Source: Prevotella sp. | Lineage (GTDB): Bacteria; Bacillota_I; Bacilli_A; ML615J-28; CAG-313 | Reading direction: 5' to 3' | NCBI GenBank assembly: GCA_023665755.1 | Contig: JAMPDF010000002.1 | Location: 368,010-432,009 of the forward strand | Length of the DNA stretch: 64,000 nucleotides | Shown here: in pieces, positions 27,467 to 36,590 of the stretch | How positions within the stretch are numbered: the first letter of the stretch is position 1 | Layout of the letters: every line of letters starts with the position of its first letter | Program-made: the position numbers and the translations under genes | Notes under the pieces: model-generated | Told to the model about the DNA's origin: nothing | Database searches by the model: none | The model's input: the letters and a program-made list of their open reading frames with translations, nothing else

Positions 27467-28576
27467 ATGCATTTTGAAAATGTGAAAAAACAACTTGGAT
27501 TTGGCTGTATGCGACTGCCTATGCAAGGAAGCGAAGTAAATTATAATGAGTTTACGAAAATGATTGATACATTTATGAGTAAAGGATTCAATTATTTTGA
27601 TACCGCAAGTGTCTATATTGAAGGAAAGAGTGAAATTGCATTAAAAGCCTGTTTAGTAGACCGTTATCCTCGTGAACAATTCATATATACGAATAAATTA
27701 TCCTCTTCCTTATTTCAAACAGAAGAAGATATCCGTCCCTTATTTGAAAAACAATTACAAACATGTGGTTTAACCTATTTTGACTTTTATTTGATGCATG
27801 CTCAAAATAAAGATAATTATCAAAAATACAAAAGAACAAATGCATATGAAACGGCATATGCATTAAAAGCAGAAGGGAAAATCAAACATGTGGGTTTATC
27901 ATTTCATGATAAAGCAGAAGTACTAGATATGATTCTAACAGAACAGCCTCAAATTGAGGTCGTTCAAATTCAGTTTAATTATTTAGATGCGGAAGATCCA
28001 CAAATTCAAAGTCGACTTTGTTATGAGGTCTGTAGAAAACATCACAAACCTATTATTGTAATGGAACCTGTAAAAGGAGGAAGTTTAGTTCAAATTCCAC
28101 CGAGGGCCCAAACATTATTTAATCAGCTAGGATCAAATTCTTATGCAAGTTATGCTATTCGTTATGCGGCATCATTCGAGGGAGTAATGATGGTATTATC
28201 AGGAATGAGTAATGAAGAACAAATGAATGATAATCTCAGCTATATGGATGATTTTCAACCTCTTTCTAAACAAGAATATTGCATTATTCAACAAGTAAAA
28301 GACATCATTAAGAAAGCAAATGCCATTCCTTGTACAGGATGCAGATATTGCGTAGAGGGGTGTCCCAAACAAATTGATATACCAAATATTTTCACTTGTT
28401 TGAATGCAATCTATTCCCAACAAACTAGTCATGTAAAACAAGATTATCAATCCTATGCTTTCCAAAAAGGTAAAGCAAAAGACTGTATCGCTTGTGGCAA
28501 ATGTGAAAAGACTTGTCCTCAACATCTTGAGATTCGTCAACTTTTAAAGAAGGCAAGTAGGTATTTAGATGAATAA
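27467..28576 (+). CDS. aldo/keto reductase with C-terminal 4Fe-4S ferredoxin domain
   Basis: Residues 1-270 are an aldo/keto reductase barrel: FGCMRLP at the start, the tetrad positions in FDTASVYIEGKSE (Asp, Tyr), YTNKLSS (Lys) and YLMHAQN (His). The last 80 residues hold two cluster motifs, CTGCRYCVEGCP and CIACGKCEKTCP. This arrangement is common in anaerobic Bacillota; substrates are mostly unknown. GGAGGAAACT precedes the ATG. It is the last gene before a terminator shared with the opposite strand. Confidence 0.9.
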   Translation: MHFENVKKQLGFGCMRLPMQGSEVNYNEFTKMIDTFMSKGFNYFDTASVYIEGKSEIALKACLVDRYPREQFIYTNKLSSSLFQTEEDIRPLFEKQLQTCGLTYFDFYLMHAQNKDNYQKYKRTNAYETAYALKAEGKIKHVGLSFHDKAEVLDMILTEQPQIEVVQIQFNYLDAEDPQIQSRLCYEVCRKHHKPIIVMEPVKGGSLVQIPPRAQTLFNQLGSNSYASYAIRYAASFEGVMMVLSGMSNEEQMNDNLSYMDDFQPLSKQEYCIIQQVKDIIKKANAIPCTGCRYCVEGCPKQIDIPNIFTCLNAIYSQQTSHVKQDYQSYAFQKGKAKDCIACGKCEKTCPQHLEIRQLLKKASRYLDE

Positions 28577-28592
28577 GCAAGTACTGCAAAAA

Positions 28593-28618
28593 CCTCAACA
28601 GATTGTTGAGGCTTTTTT
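28593..28618 (+). terminator. terminator between convergent genes, probably bidirectional
   Basis: CCTCAACA (28593-28600) pairs with TGTTGAGG (28604-28611). T7 follows on the + strand, and AAAAA precedes it, giving T5 on the minus strand. It lies between the reductase and the minus-strand FAD gene. Confidence 0.85.
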
Positions 28619-30051
28619 TAAATTTCTTTAGTGGCATAATAACCCATTCGACATGCAATAGGAAGACCACCTGTAATATTATTCCAAATGGATAATACAT
28701 AACCATTTTGAATTTGCTTGATTTTGGAAGGAATGCCTTGCAATGAGGCATGTCTCGTAAAGGAAAATCCCATAAAAGAACCATAATGAGCATGAAAATA
28801 GCTAGTATAGGTGTAAGGTGTCCAACTATCTAAGAGTTTTATGTGCCCTTTTAATTGGGGAAAATATTGGACAATTTCTTTCATCAATTCCGTGGCTAAT
28901 TTTTCTTTCTCTTGTTGATAAGCCTTAGGACTTTTTTCTTGTAATGTTTTCCAATATAGATAAGATACTTCATCTTGAGGAATCATCAATTGATATACTA
29001 TCGCATCTTTTGTAGTAGATAAGTAATGATAAGATTTTAGACAGAGCCGGTGAGTAATGATTTCACCAATTTTTTGAGGACTAATTTCAATGATTTCGGT
29101 ATCTTGGATAGGGTTTTCTTTTGTATCTACAACATAAGCTGCTTGAAAAGCAGAAGGAATAGGATATTTTTCTTTTTCATTCAATTTTTTAACCAATCGT
29201 TTGGGCATTTCTACATCGGGTAACAACTGTTGATATACATAAATAGCATCACAAGCAAAGAAAAAATAATCACCCTGGACCGTCTCACCACTAGCTAGTT
29301 CAATAGATTCAATTGCTTTTTGAGAGTGATTTACTTTGGTGACTTCACTATTGTAGTTGATTTTACCACCCAATTGTAAGTAGTGATGGAGTATATTTTG
29401 GGTAAAGGCCAAAGATCCTTCTTGGTAGACTTTACCATTTCCACTGGCAAATGCCGCATAGGCCAAAAGCAAGGCAATGCTCGAATAATAAGATGGCAGA
29501 TAATCGGTAAATAGTTTTTGAAGGAGTGGGTGTTGAAAGCGTTTGGCTAAGTCGGCTAAAGAAAGATGCCGATAATACCAATAAGCTTTAGCATATCCAG
29601 CAGTAGTATGATAGGTGTGTTGTAAAAAAGAGGCTTGTTGATTGGCAATAACCAAATGTTTCGTTGTAGAGATAAAACGTTCTATTTCAGTGCTATCTAT
29701 AGGAGAAAGAGCAATCATCTCATGCTTGGTCTGTTCTAAATCGGTATATAGTGCAATAGATGCATCACCATCATGGCTTTTATAAAAATATTTTCCTTGA
29801 TAGAGATTGCTAGTTTCGTCAATAGCACCTATCTTTTTCCAAAGTCTAAACATTTTTGTTGTTTGATTGGTTCCAGTAAGCCAGTGCATACAGTTATCAA
29901 TATAATGTCCATCACGATACCATCCGCTACAGCAGCCACCAGCAGTTTGATTTTTTTCATAAATGGTTACATCGTATCCAGCTTCTAATGCGCCAATGCC
30001 AGTAGACAAACCGGTTATACCTGCCCCAACAATAATTATTTTTTTCATCAC
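28618..30051 (-). CDS. FAD-dependent oxidoreductase, phytoene desaturase-like
   Basis: The 477-residue protein starts with the FAD-binding motif IIVGAGITGLSTGIGALEAG followed by an acidic residue at the end of the second strand (YEKN), then GGCCSGW. A late FAD site lies near SIWNNITGGLP. The overall pattern is that of the NAD(P)/FAD oxidoreductases related to CrtI, widespread in gut Bacillota with no known substrate. TGAGGTGATG lies before the ATG on the minus strand. It is divergent from the pot operon, from which 263 bases separate it. Confidence 0.8.
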   Translation of the reverse strand: MMKKIIIVGAGITGLSTGIGALEAGYDVTIYEKNQTAGGCCSGWYRDGHYIDNCMHWLTGTNQTTKMFRLWKKIGAIDETSNLYQGKYFYKSHDGDASIALYTDLEQTKHEMIALSPIDSTEIERFISTTKHLVIANQQASFLQHTYHTTAGYAKAYWYYRHLSLADLAKRFQHPLLQKLFTDYLPSYYSSIALLLAYAAFASGNGKVYQEGSLAFTQNILHHYLQLGGKINYNSEVTKVNHSQKAIESIELASGETVQGDYFFFACDAIYVYQQLLPDVEMPKRLVKKLNEKEKYPIPSAFQAAYVVDTKENPIQDTEIIEISPQKIGEIITHRLCLKSYHYLSTTKDAIVYQLMIPQDEVSYLYWKTLQEKSPKAYQQEKEKLATELMKEIVQYFPQLKGHIKLLDSWTPYTYTSYFHAHYGSFMGFSFTRHASLQGIPSKIKQIQNGYVLSIWNNITGGLPIACRMGYYATKEI

Positions 30052-30215
30052 ATCACCTCACCATAGTATTGCCCATAAATGAAGAAATTACACAGGCAAA
30101 TTCAATATGGGGTGAATAACAAATAGAATCGGAAATTTTTGCTAGGATATTTGTTTGAAATAAGGGGAAAATGAATTTATTTTTCCAATTGTCCATAACT
30201 TTATATGTAAAATGG

Positions 30216-30275
30216 TTGAAAAACTTGTAGAAAATCCATATAATATTAAGCGTGTTTAGTTTAGAATTACTAAAC
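30216..30275 (+). promoter_or_regulatory. promoter of the pot operon with an overlapping inverted-repeat operator
   Basis: TTGAAA (30216-30221), 17 bases, TATAAT (30239-30244). Just downstream, GTTTAGT (30254-30260) and ACTAAAC (30269-30275) are a perfect inverted repeat with an 8-base spacer, in a position to block initiation. The following XRE-cupin protein is the obvious candidate to bind it. Confidence 0.7.
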
Positions 30276-30314
30276 AAATAAATTAAAATTCTTAAACCAA
30301 AAGAAGGTGATGTT

Positions 30315-30848
30315 TTGAAGATTGGAAAAAAAATCAAAGAATTGAGGACACGCTGCAATTTAACTCAAGAGGAATTAGCAGATAGAACAGAGCTAACAAA
30401 GGGCTATATTTCTCAACTTGAAAATGATGTAGCAGAACCATCAATTTCGACATTAGAAGATATTGTTAATGCTCTAGGAACCAATTTAGGTGATTTCTTT
30501 CGAGAACAGAGTATGGAAAAGACGGTTTTTTTAGAAGAGGATTATTTTGTGAAAGATGCAGATAATTATCAAATCAAGTGGCTAGTTCCTAATGCTCAAA
30601 AAAACGAGATGGAGCCAATTCTAATTACGATTTATCCTCATCAACAAACAGACATCGATTATCCACATGAGGGTCAAGAATTTGGATATGTGTTAGAAGG
30701 AGAAGTTTTGCTTTGTATAGATAGCGTTGTGCAAAAGGTAAAAAAGGGTGAGACTTTTTATTATGAGTCTAGTAAAAATCATTATTTGAAAAATATCAAG
30801 GATAAGCAATGTCGTATTATTTGGGTCAGTAGCCCACCAAACTTTTAA
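30315..30848 (+). CDS. XRE-cupin transcriptional regulator of the polyamine transporter
   Basis: Residues 1-60 are an XRE helix-turn-helix (RCNLTQEELADRTELTKGYISQLE), and residues about 105-170 a cupin (HEGQEFGYVLEGEVLLCIDS, KGETFYYESSKNHYLKN). PuuR-type regulators with this layout respond to polyamines or related small molecules. The start is TTG at 30315, supported by AAGGTGATG and by the N-terminal MKIGKKIKELR. It is followed after 16 bases by potA, so it is very likely the operon's own regulator. Confidence 0.85.
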   Translation: MKIGKKIKELRTRCNLTQEELADRTELTKGYISQLENDVAEPSISTLEDIVNALGTNLGDFFREQSMEKTVFLEEDYFVKDADNYQIKWLVPNAQKNEMEPILITIYPHQQTDIDYPHEGQEFGYVLEGEVLLCIDSVVQKVKKGETFYYESSKNHYLKNIKDKQCRIIWVSSPPNF

Positions 30849-30864
30849 TTAGGAGGATTTACAA

Positions 30865-32379
30865 ATGGAGAAGAATGATGTTATTTTAAAATTAATAGAC
30901 GTAAACAAATCGTTTGATGGTAGTATTGTTGTTGAAAATTTTAATTTATCGGTACACAAGGGTGAATTTGTTACCTTTCTTGGACCATCAGGTTGTGGAA
31001 AAACAACAACATTACGAATGATTGCGGGACTAGAGATGCCAGATAGTGGACAAATTTTACTCAATGGTAGGGATATTGCACAATTACCTCCACACAAAAG
31101 ACCACTCAATACTGTGTTTCAGCGATATGCACTTTTTCCTCATCTAGATGTCTATGATAACATTGCATTTGGCTTGAAACTCAAAAAGGTAAGTTATGAA
31201 ACTACCAATAAACAAGGTCATGTCATTACTAAAACGAGAAAATATACCAAAGATGAAATTGATGCAAAGGTAAAGAAAGCCTTGAAGATTGTTGATTTAG
31301 AGTCTTTTGAATGCCGAAATGTAACTACGCTTTCTGGTGGGCAACAGCAAAGGGTTGCTATTGCAAGAGCAATTGTCAATGAACCAGAAATCCTATTATT
31401 AGATGAACCACTTGGGGCATTGGATTTAAAAATGAGAAAAGAAATGCAGTTGGAACTAAAGGAAATGCATAAAAAACTAGGTATTACTTTTATTTATGTA
31501 ACGCATGACCAAGAAGAGGCATTGACAATGAGTGACCGAATTGTCGTGATTGAAGATGGTTTCATTCAACAAATTGGCACTCCACTAGACATTTATAATG
31601 AACCTGCAAATGCTTTTGTTGCAGACTTCATTGGTGAATCGAATATTTATGTAGGAACGATGATCGGCCCTAAAAAGGTACGCTTTTTAGGAACTACTTG
31701 GGACTGCGTGGATGATTTTGATATCAATGAAAAGGTAGATGTAGTAGTAAGACCAGAAGATATTATTATGCATTTACCAAATGAAGGTAAAGTAAAGGCG
31801 AAGATTGTGAATAAAATTTTCAAAGGGATTCACTATCAATTTACCGCTATGGTAGGTAATAATGAAGTATTGATTCAATCGACAGTAGATCATCCCGTTG
31901 GTCAAGATATTAGTTTAACGATTGAACCTGATTTGATTCAAATTATGAAACGAGAATACACCGCCAATATCTATGAAGATGCCTATATCAATAAAAATAA
32001 TGAAGTTGTTTTTGCGGGAACATCTTGGGCATGTGATGTAACGCAATTAATGGAAGGTGCTACATTAGATGAAAAAGGATATTTTATTACACCTAATGGT
32101 AAAAAATATGATTTAGATGATATTGATGTCATTGCTACAATCGATATGAAGGATATCGAGATTAGTGATAATTTAGAAGAAGGCAATATTACGGGGCAAA
32201 TTATTCAAATGGTATGGAAAGGTGACCATTATCAATTGATTATTAGAACAGAAGATGAAGAAGATTTTATAGTAGATACAGAATGGACATGGAATGAGTC
32301 CGATACAGTTAGCATTAGTATAGATCCTAGTAAAATCAAATTAAAGTTAAAGGCGGATTTGTCGAAGTATGAAATTTAA
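30865..32379 (+). CDS. potA: spermidine/putrescine ABC transporter ATPase, enlarged
   Basis: Energises polyamine import with PotB and PotC. Walker A is GPSGCGKTT, signature [15 protein letters not shown], Walker B ILLLDEPLGALD. At 504 residues it is well above the usual 350-380. There is an insert of about 25 residues after GLKLKKV (residues about 110-135). The C-terminal regulatory part appears twice: FLGTTWDC (about 274) and DIIMHLPNEGKVKAKIV with KGIHYQF, then FAGTSWAC (about 384) and DIEISDNLEEGNITGQII with KGDHYQL. The end overlaps potB by 11 bases. Confidence 0.93.
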   Translation: MEKNDVILKLIDVNKSFDGSIVVENFNLSVHKGEFVTFLGPSGCGKTTTLRMIAGLEMPDSGQILLNGRDIAQLPPHKRPLNTVFQRYALFPHLDVYDNIAFGLKLKKVSYETTNKQGHVITKTRKYTKDEIDAKVKKALKIVDLESFECRNVTTLSGGQQQRVAIARAIVNEPEILLLDEPLGALDLKMRKEMQLELKEMHKKLGITFIYVTHDQEEALTMSDRIVVIEDGFIQQIGTPLDIYNEPANAFVADFIGESNIYVGTMIGPKKVRFLGTTWDCVDDFDINEKVDVVVRPEDIIMHLPNEGKVKAKIVNKIFKGIHYQFTAMVGNNEVLIQSTVDHPVGQDISLTIEPDLIQIMKREYTANIYEDAYINKNNEVVFAGTSWACDVTQLMEGATLDEKGYFITPNGKKYDLDDIDVIATIDMKDIEISDNLEEGNITGQIIQMVWKGDHYQLIIRTEDEEDFIVDTEWTWNESDTVSISIDPSKIKLKLKADLSKYEI

Positions 32380-33160
32380 ACGTAAATACTTATCTCTTCC
32401 TTATGTATTATTTTTGATTTGCTTCATCATCATTCCCGTTTTCTTTATCATTTATTATGCATTTACCAATAAAGGCGGTGCATTTACTTTTGATAACTTA
32501 TCGAAATTTTTCTCTGATTCGACAAATGTAAATGTACTATTGATTTCATTTGTATATGCCATTTTAAATACAGTGATTTGCCTATTGATAGGATATCCAC
32601 TAGCTATGATACTAGCAAATAAAAACTACAATCGTTCATCTGTAATGGTGATGTTATTTGTGATGCCTATGTGGATTAATTTTATTATTCGTACGAGTGC
32701 AACACGGGATGTGCTCAATTGGATAGGTATTTCAACTGGTGCTAATTCAGGATTAACAACAATGATTGGATTAGTTTACAACTATTTACCATTTGTTATT
32801 CTACCATTATATTCTACAATGTTAAAAATGGATAAATCCCAAATTGAAGCAAGTGCTGACCTTGGTGCTAATCGTTTTGTGACTTTCTTTAAAGTCATTA
32901 TTCCGATGACGATGCCAGGGATTGTATCTGCGGCGACAATGGTATTTATGCCTACTTTATCCTCTTATGTAATTTCCGATATTTTATCAGAGTACAACGT
33001 TGTTTTATTTGGTAGTTATATTGATTTATATTTTAATCAAGCCGATTGGAATTTTGGTTCTTTAATGGCGTTGATTATGTTATTATTGATTGGAATCAGT
33101 GTATTCATTTCTAGAAAATTTTCTAAAGATGAAACAGGAGGGAGAACATCATTATGGTAA
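32369..33160 (+). CDS. potB: spermidine/putrescine ABC transporter permease
   Basis: The 263-residue protein has six hydrophobic segments and the permease coupling motif EASADLGANRFVTFFKVIIP near residue 165. The order potA-B-C-D identifies it as the first permease, and motifs such as YLPFVILPLYS fit PotB. Its start lies inside the end of potA and its end overlaps potC by seven bases. Confidence 0.92.
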   Translation: MKFKRKYLSLPYVLFLICFIIIPVFFIIYYAFTNKGGAFTFDNLSKFFSDSTNVNVLLISFVYAILNTVICLLIGYPLAMILANKNYNRSSVMVMLFVMPMWINFIIRTSATRDVLNWIGISTGANSGLTTMIGLVYNYLPFVILPLYSTMLKMDKSQIEASADLGANRFVTFFKVIIPMTMPGIVSAATMVFMPTLSSYVISDILSEYNVVLFGSYIDLYFNQADWNFGSLMALIMLLLIGISVFISRKFSKDETGGRTSLW

Positions 33161-33969
33161 AACGTCCAAATACACGAAAAATAGTTGCAAAAAGTTATTT
33201 ATATTTGATATTGTTTCTAATGTATTTGCCCATTTTGGTTTTAATTGTTTTTTCATTTACCAAAAGCGTCGAGCTTGGTGTTTGGACTGGCTTTTCTCTT
33301 CAATTATACAAAGACCTATTTGCCAATGACTCTTTAATGAAGGCAATTGGAAATACAGTACTGATTGCTTTTGTTTCAGCAGTTGTATCAACTTTACTTG
33401 GAACAATGGGGGCAGTAGGCACATTTTATGCCAAAAGAAAGTACAAAAAAGCGGTGGAAACGGCTACGCAACTTCCTGTAGTGAATGCAGAAATTGTGAT
33501 GGCTTTGTCGCTTGCGGTGTTATTCAAATCACTCAATCTCAGTTATACCTTTTGGACGCTATTGATTGGTCATGTAGTATTAACGGTTGCGTTTGTATAT
33601 TTGAATGTCAAACCCAAATTGGTACAAATGGATGCAAGTATTTATGAAGCAGCACTAGATTTAGGGGCAACGCCATGGTATGCTTTATTTAAGATTGTTC
33701 TTCCTGAGATTTTACCAGGTATTTTTTCAGGGTTCTTACTTTCTATTACATTATCGCTCGATGACTTTGTCATTACTCAATATTTAAAGGAACCTTCTTT
33801 TGAAACGATATCTACCTATATTCAAAAAATTGTAGTCAAGCATCCTATCCCACCTGAGGTAAGAGCATTAAGTACAATCTTATTCTTGGTTGTACTAGGA
33901 GCAGTCATCACAATTACCGTATATAACAATAAAAAGGCTACCAAAGTAGCAACTATGCGGAGGAAGTAA
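33154..33969 (+). CDS. potC: spermidine/putrescine ABC transporter permease
   Basis: The 271-residue membrane protein has six predicted spans and the coupling motif EAALDLGATPWYALFKIVLPEILPG. SLDDFVITQYLKEP near residue 205 is a PotC hallmark. GGAGGGAGAAC precedes its ATG within the end of potB. It pairs with PotB as the transmembrane channel. Confidence 0.93.
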   Translation: MVKRPNTRKIVAKSYLYLILFLMYLPILVLIVFSFTKSVELGVWTGFSLQLYKDLFANDSLMKAIGNTVLIAFVSAVVSTLLGTMGAVGTFYAKRKYKKAVETATQLPVVNAEIVMALSLAVLFKSLNLSYTFWTLLIGHVVLTVAFVYLNVKPKLVQMDASIYEAALDLGATPWYALFKIVLPEILPGIFSGFLLSITLSLDDFVITQYLKEPSFETISTYIQKIVVKHPIPPEVRALSTILFLVVLGAVITITVYNNKKATKVATMRRK

Positions 33970-33971
33970 CA

Positions 33972-35720
33972 ATGAAAAAGACAGTATTTACATTGATGTT
34001 AATGCTTGGCTTGTCTATTGGTTTAACTAATGTCACAAAAGCCAACGCCAAAAGTAAATTTGCAGGGTCTACTCTTACGATTTATAATGTAGAAGATTAT
34101 ATTTCCAATGGTGAGGATGGATATGTGGATTTGATTGCGGAATTTGAAGACTTATATGATGTGAAAGTCAATTACTATACATATGATACCAATGAAACTA
34201 TGTATAATCAATTTACGCTTCAAAAAGAAGGTACCTATGATTTGATTTGTACATCAGATTATATGATCCAAAAGATGATCAAGCAAGAATTGGTCATTCC
34301 AATGGAAGATTATGCGGAAAAAATCCCTAATTATGAAAAATACGCATCTAAAGCTTTAAGAGAAAAACTCAAACAAATGGAAGTACCTTATCAAGGCAGA
34401 ACTGTGAATTTAGATGAGTTTGCGGTGGGATATATGTGGGGAACACTTGGCATTGTATATGACCCTACTTGTAGTGACACAATTTGCGAAGATGTAAAAT
34501 CTTGGGATGTATTTTGGGATCCAAAATATAAGGATTTAATTTCTATTAAAAATTCGATTCGTGATGCTTTTGTTGCGGGATTGATGCATGCATATAGCCA
34601 AGATGAGACTTTTCAAAGTATCAAAAATGCGTACTTAGAAAACCCAACCGAGGCCAATCAATTACGTTATAATCAATTGGTTCAAGATATTTTTGATTTC
34701 AAATTGGATGGTTCTTTAGAAAGCGATCGTGAAAACAAGGAAAAAATTGCTCGTGTAAAACAAGAACTTATCAGTATGAAGGAAAATATTTTTGGATTTG
34801 AAGTAGACTCTGGCAAAAATGATATTGTAACAGGAAGAATTAAACTGAATTTGGCTTATTCTGGTGATGCAGTATTTTCTATTGACACTGCAGAAGAAGA
34901 ACAGGGTAAAAGACTAGAATATTATGTGCCAGAAGATGGAAGTAATATTTGGTATGATGCTTGGACCATTCCCAAGGGAGCTAAAAATATTGAACTTGCA
35001 TATTTATTTTTAGACTATTTATCAGACCCAATCAATGCGGCTAGCAATATGGATTATATCGGCTATACGCCTTATATTGTTGGAGATGAATTGTTTACAC
35101 TTGCTGGCGCATGGTATGGTGCAACCGACTATGCAGTAAATTGCGAGTATCTTGCCGAAAACGAATCTATGGTGATATATGAAAATCAGTTATATTGCTG
35201 TATCAAAGATAAACCAGCAGATGTTATCGTATATCCAGATAATGAGGAATACTTTGAACTTTGTGCATATGATCCTGAAGGTGAATATGAAGAAGGAGAG
35301 ATGGTATCATATGGTGGAAAATTATATAACTATATTGCAGAAGAAGCGGGTATTGTAGATGCCATTGAACAAATAGAGGTATGGCAAGAAGTGGAAGCTT
35401 ATGATTTATCTTATCTATTTAAAGGAACCCTGGGTGAAGAAAGAAGTGCTATCATTTATCCATTCCTTGGATATGAAAATAAACTACAAACACAGTATCC
35501 TAGTGAAAATTTAATTGCACGATGTGCCATTATGAATGACTTTGATTCCTATAATGAGCAAGTAGTAATTATGTGGAGTCAAGTGAAAGCTTATACCAAT
35601 ATGATACCTGTGTATATTTTCTTAGTCATCACTCTAATTGTAGTGATTGGTTTATCTATTCTTTATGTTACACGGAAACACATTACCATGAAATATAAGA
35701 AAAGAATGAGTCAAAAATAA
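33972..35720 (+). CDS. potD: polyamine-binding protein with inserted repeat module and C-terminal membrane anchor
   Basis: It captures polyamines outside the cell for PotABC. A signal peptide ends at about residue 26 (KANA), without a lipobox. The binding-protein core is recognisable (LTIYNVEDYI, YDLICTSDYMI, KDLISIKNSIRDAF, LAYSGDAVFSI, YLFLDYLSDP). At 582 residues it is much longer than the usual 340-360. Between residues about 390 and 478 two similar units are inserted: VIYENQLYCCI to FELCAY, and GEMVSYGGKLYNYI to VWQEVEAY. These look like CBM5/12-type modules. A hydrophobic segment at about 547-570 with a basic tail would anchor the protein, replacing the usual lipid. Confidence 0.88.
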   Translation: MKKTVFTLMLMLGLSIGLTNVTKANAKSKFAGSTLTIYNVEDYISNGEDGYVDLIAEFEDLYDVKVNYYTYDTNETMYNQFTLQKEGTYDLICTSDYMIQKMIKQELVIPMEDYAEKIPNYEKYASKALREKLKQMEVPYQGRTVNLDEFAVGYMWGTLGIVYDPTCSDTICEDVKSWDVFWDPKYKDLISIKNSIRDAFVAGLMHAYSQDETFQSIKNAYLENPTEANQLRYNQLVQDIFDFKLDGSLESDRENKEKIARVKQELISMKENIFGFEVDSGKNDIVTGRIKLNLAYSGDAVFSIDTAEEEQGKRLEYYVPEDGSNIWYDAWTIPKGAKNIELAYLFLDYLSDPINAASNMDYIGYTPYIVGDELFTLAGAWYGATDYAVNCEYLAENESMVIYENQLYCCIKDKPADVIVYPDNEEYFELCAYDPEGEYEEGEMVSYGGKLYNYIAEEAGIVDAIEQIEVWQEVEAYDLSYLFKGTLGEERSAIIYPFLGYENKLQTQYPSENLIARCAIMNDFDSYNEQVVIMWSQVKAYTNMIPVYIFLVITLIVVIGLSILYVTRKHITMKYKKRMSQK

Positions 35721-35752
35721 AAAGCGAATATCTTCGGATATTCCTTTTTTTC
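35721..35752 (+). terminator. terminator of the pot operon
   Basis: GAATATC and GATATTC enclose a TTCG tetraloop, with A-rich and T-rich flanks (CCTTTTTTT). Confidence 0.9.
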
Positions 35753-35790
35753 TATTTCATTGAAATTTTAGATAACTTTGAATTGAATTA

Positions 35791-35820
35791 TTGGTAAAAA
35801 TTCACAATGTGTAGTATAAT
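35791..35820 (+). promoter_or_regulatory. promoter of the uppS-cdsA-dxr-rseP operon
   Basis: TTGGTA (35791-35796), an 18-base spacer and TATAAT (35815-35820), 24 bases before the chosen ATG. Confidence 0.65.
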
Positions 35821-35843
35821 ATAAAGACGTATAGGTGATACTG

Positions 35844-36590
35844 ATGAGAAAAGAAGAATTGTTAAAAAAAATACAATTGAAACCTCTTCCTAAGCATGTT
35901 GCACTCATCTTAGATGGCAATGGGAGATGGGCTAAAAAACGAGGACTCCCCCGTACCATGGGACACCATAAGGGAGCTAAGACATTACAAGAGATTGCTA
36001 CAGTTGCGAATCAACTAGGGATTTCTTATTTGACATGCTTTGTATTTAGTACAGAAAATTGGTCAAGACCTCAAGAAGAAGTGGATTACATTATGAAGGA
36101 AGTTATTCGCTTATGTAACAATTGGCCAAAAACAAAGGAAAAAAATATCAAATTACAAATGATAGGCTCTAGAAAGCATGTTTTACCTACTGTTTTATCT
36201 GCTATTGATGAGGCAGTTGAACAAACGAAAAATTGTACAGGACTTACACTTTCTTTTGCCTTTAACTATGGAGGAAAAGAAGAAATTATTCAGGCCACGA
36301 AGTCAATTGCTAAACTTGTTCAAGAAGGAAAATTACCAATAGATGCCATCAATGAATCTATTTTTGAAGGGCATCTTTATACCTACAATATGCCAATGGT
36401 GGACTTTATGGTTCGAACAAGTGGTGAAATGAGAATCAGTAACTTCTTATTGTGGCAAATTGCATATGCAGAGCTGTATTTTCCTAAAACATATTGGCCA
36501 GATTTTCATGAAAAAGAATTTTATATAGCAATAGAAGAATATCAAAACAGACATCGTCGTTTTGGTGGATTGGAGGATAAATCATGTTAA
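35844..36590 (+). CDS. uppS: undecaprenyl (isoprenyl) diphosphate synthase
   Basis: A cis-prenyltransferase that makes the C55 carrier lipid for cell-wall synthesis from FPP and IPP. The 248-residue protein has ILDGNGRWAKKRG (catalytic Asp), GHHKGAKTL, TCFVFSTENWSRP, and the late MVRTSGEMRISNFLLWQIAYAEL. A GTG at 35835 is in frame, but AGGTGAT is placed for the ATG at 35844. The end overlaps cdsA by seven bases. Confidence 0.95.
   Translation: MRKEELLKKIQLKPLPKHVALILDGNGRWAKKRGLPRTMGHHKGAKTLQEIATVANQLGISYLTCFVFSTENWSRPQEEVDYIMKEVIRLCNNWPKTKEKNIKLQMIGSRKHVLPTVLSAIDEAVEQTKNCTGLTLSFAFNYGGKEEIIQATKSIAKLVQEGKLPIDAINESIFEGHLYTYNMPMVDFMVRTSGEMRISNFLLWQIAYAELYFPKTYWPDFHEKEFYIAIEEYQNRHRRFGGLEDKSC

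Noticed and set aside
30053..30358. Minus-strand ORF between the FAD gene and the pot regulator
   Set aside because: It starts inside the XRE-cupin gene, runs through its promoter and operator, and has no recognisable protein pattern.
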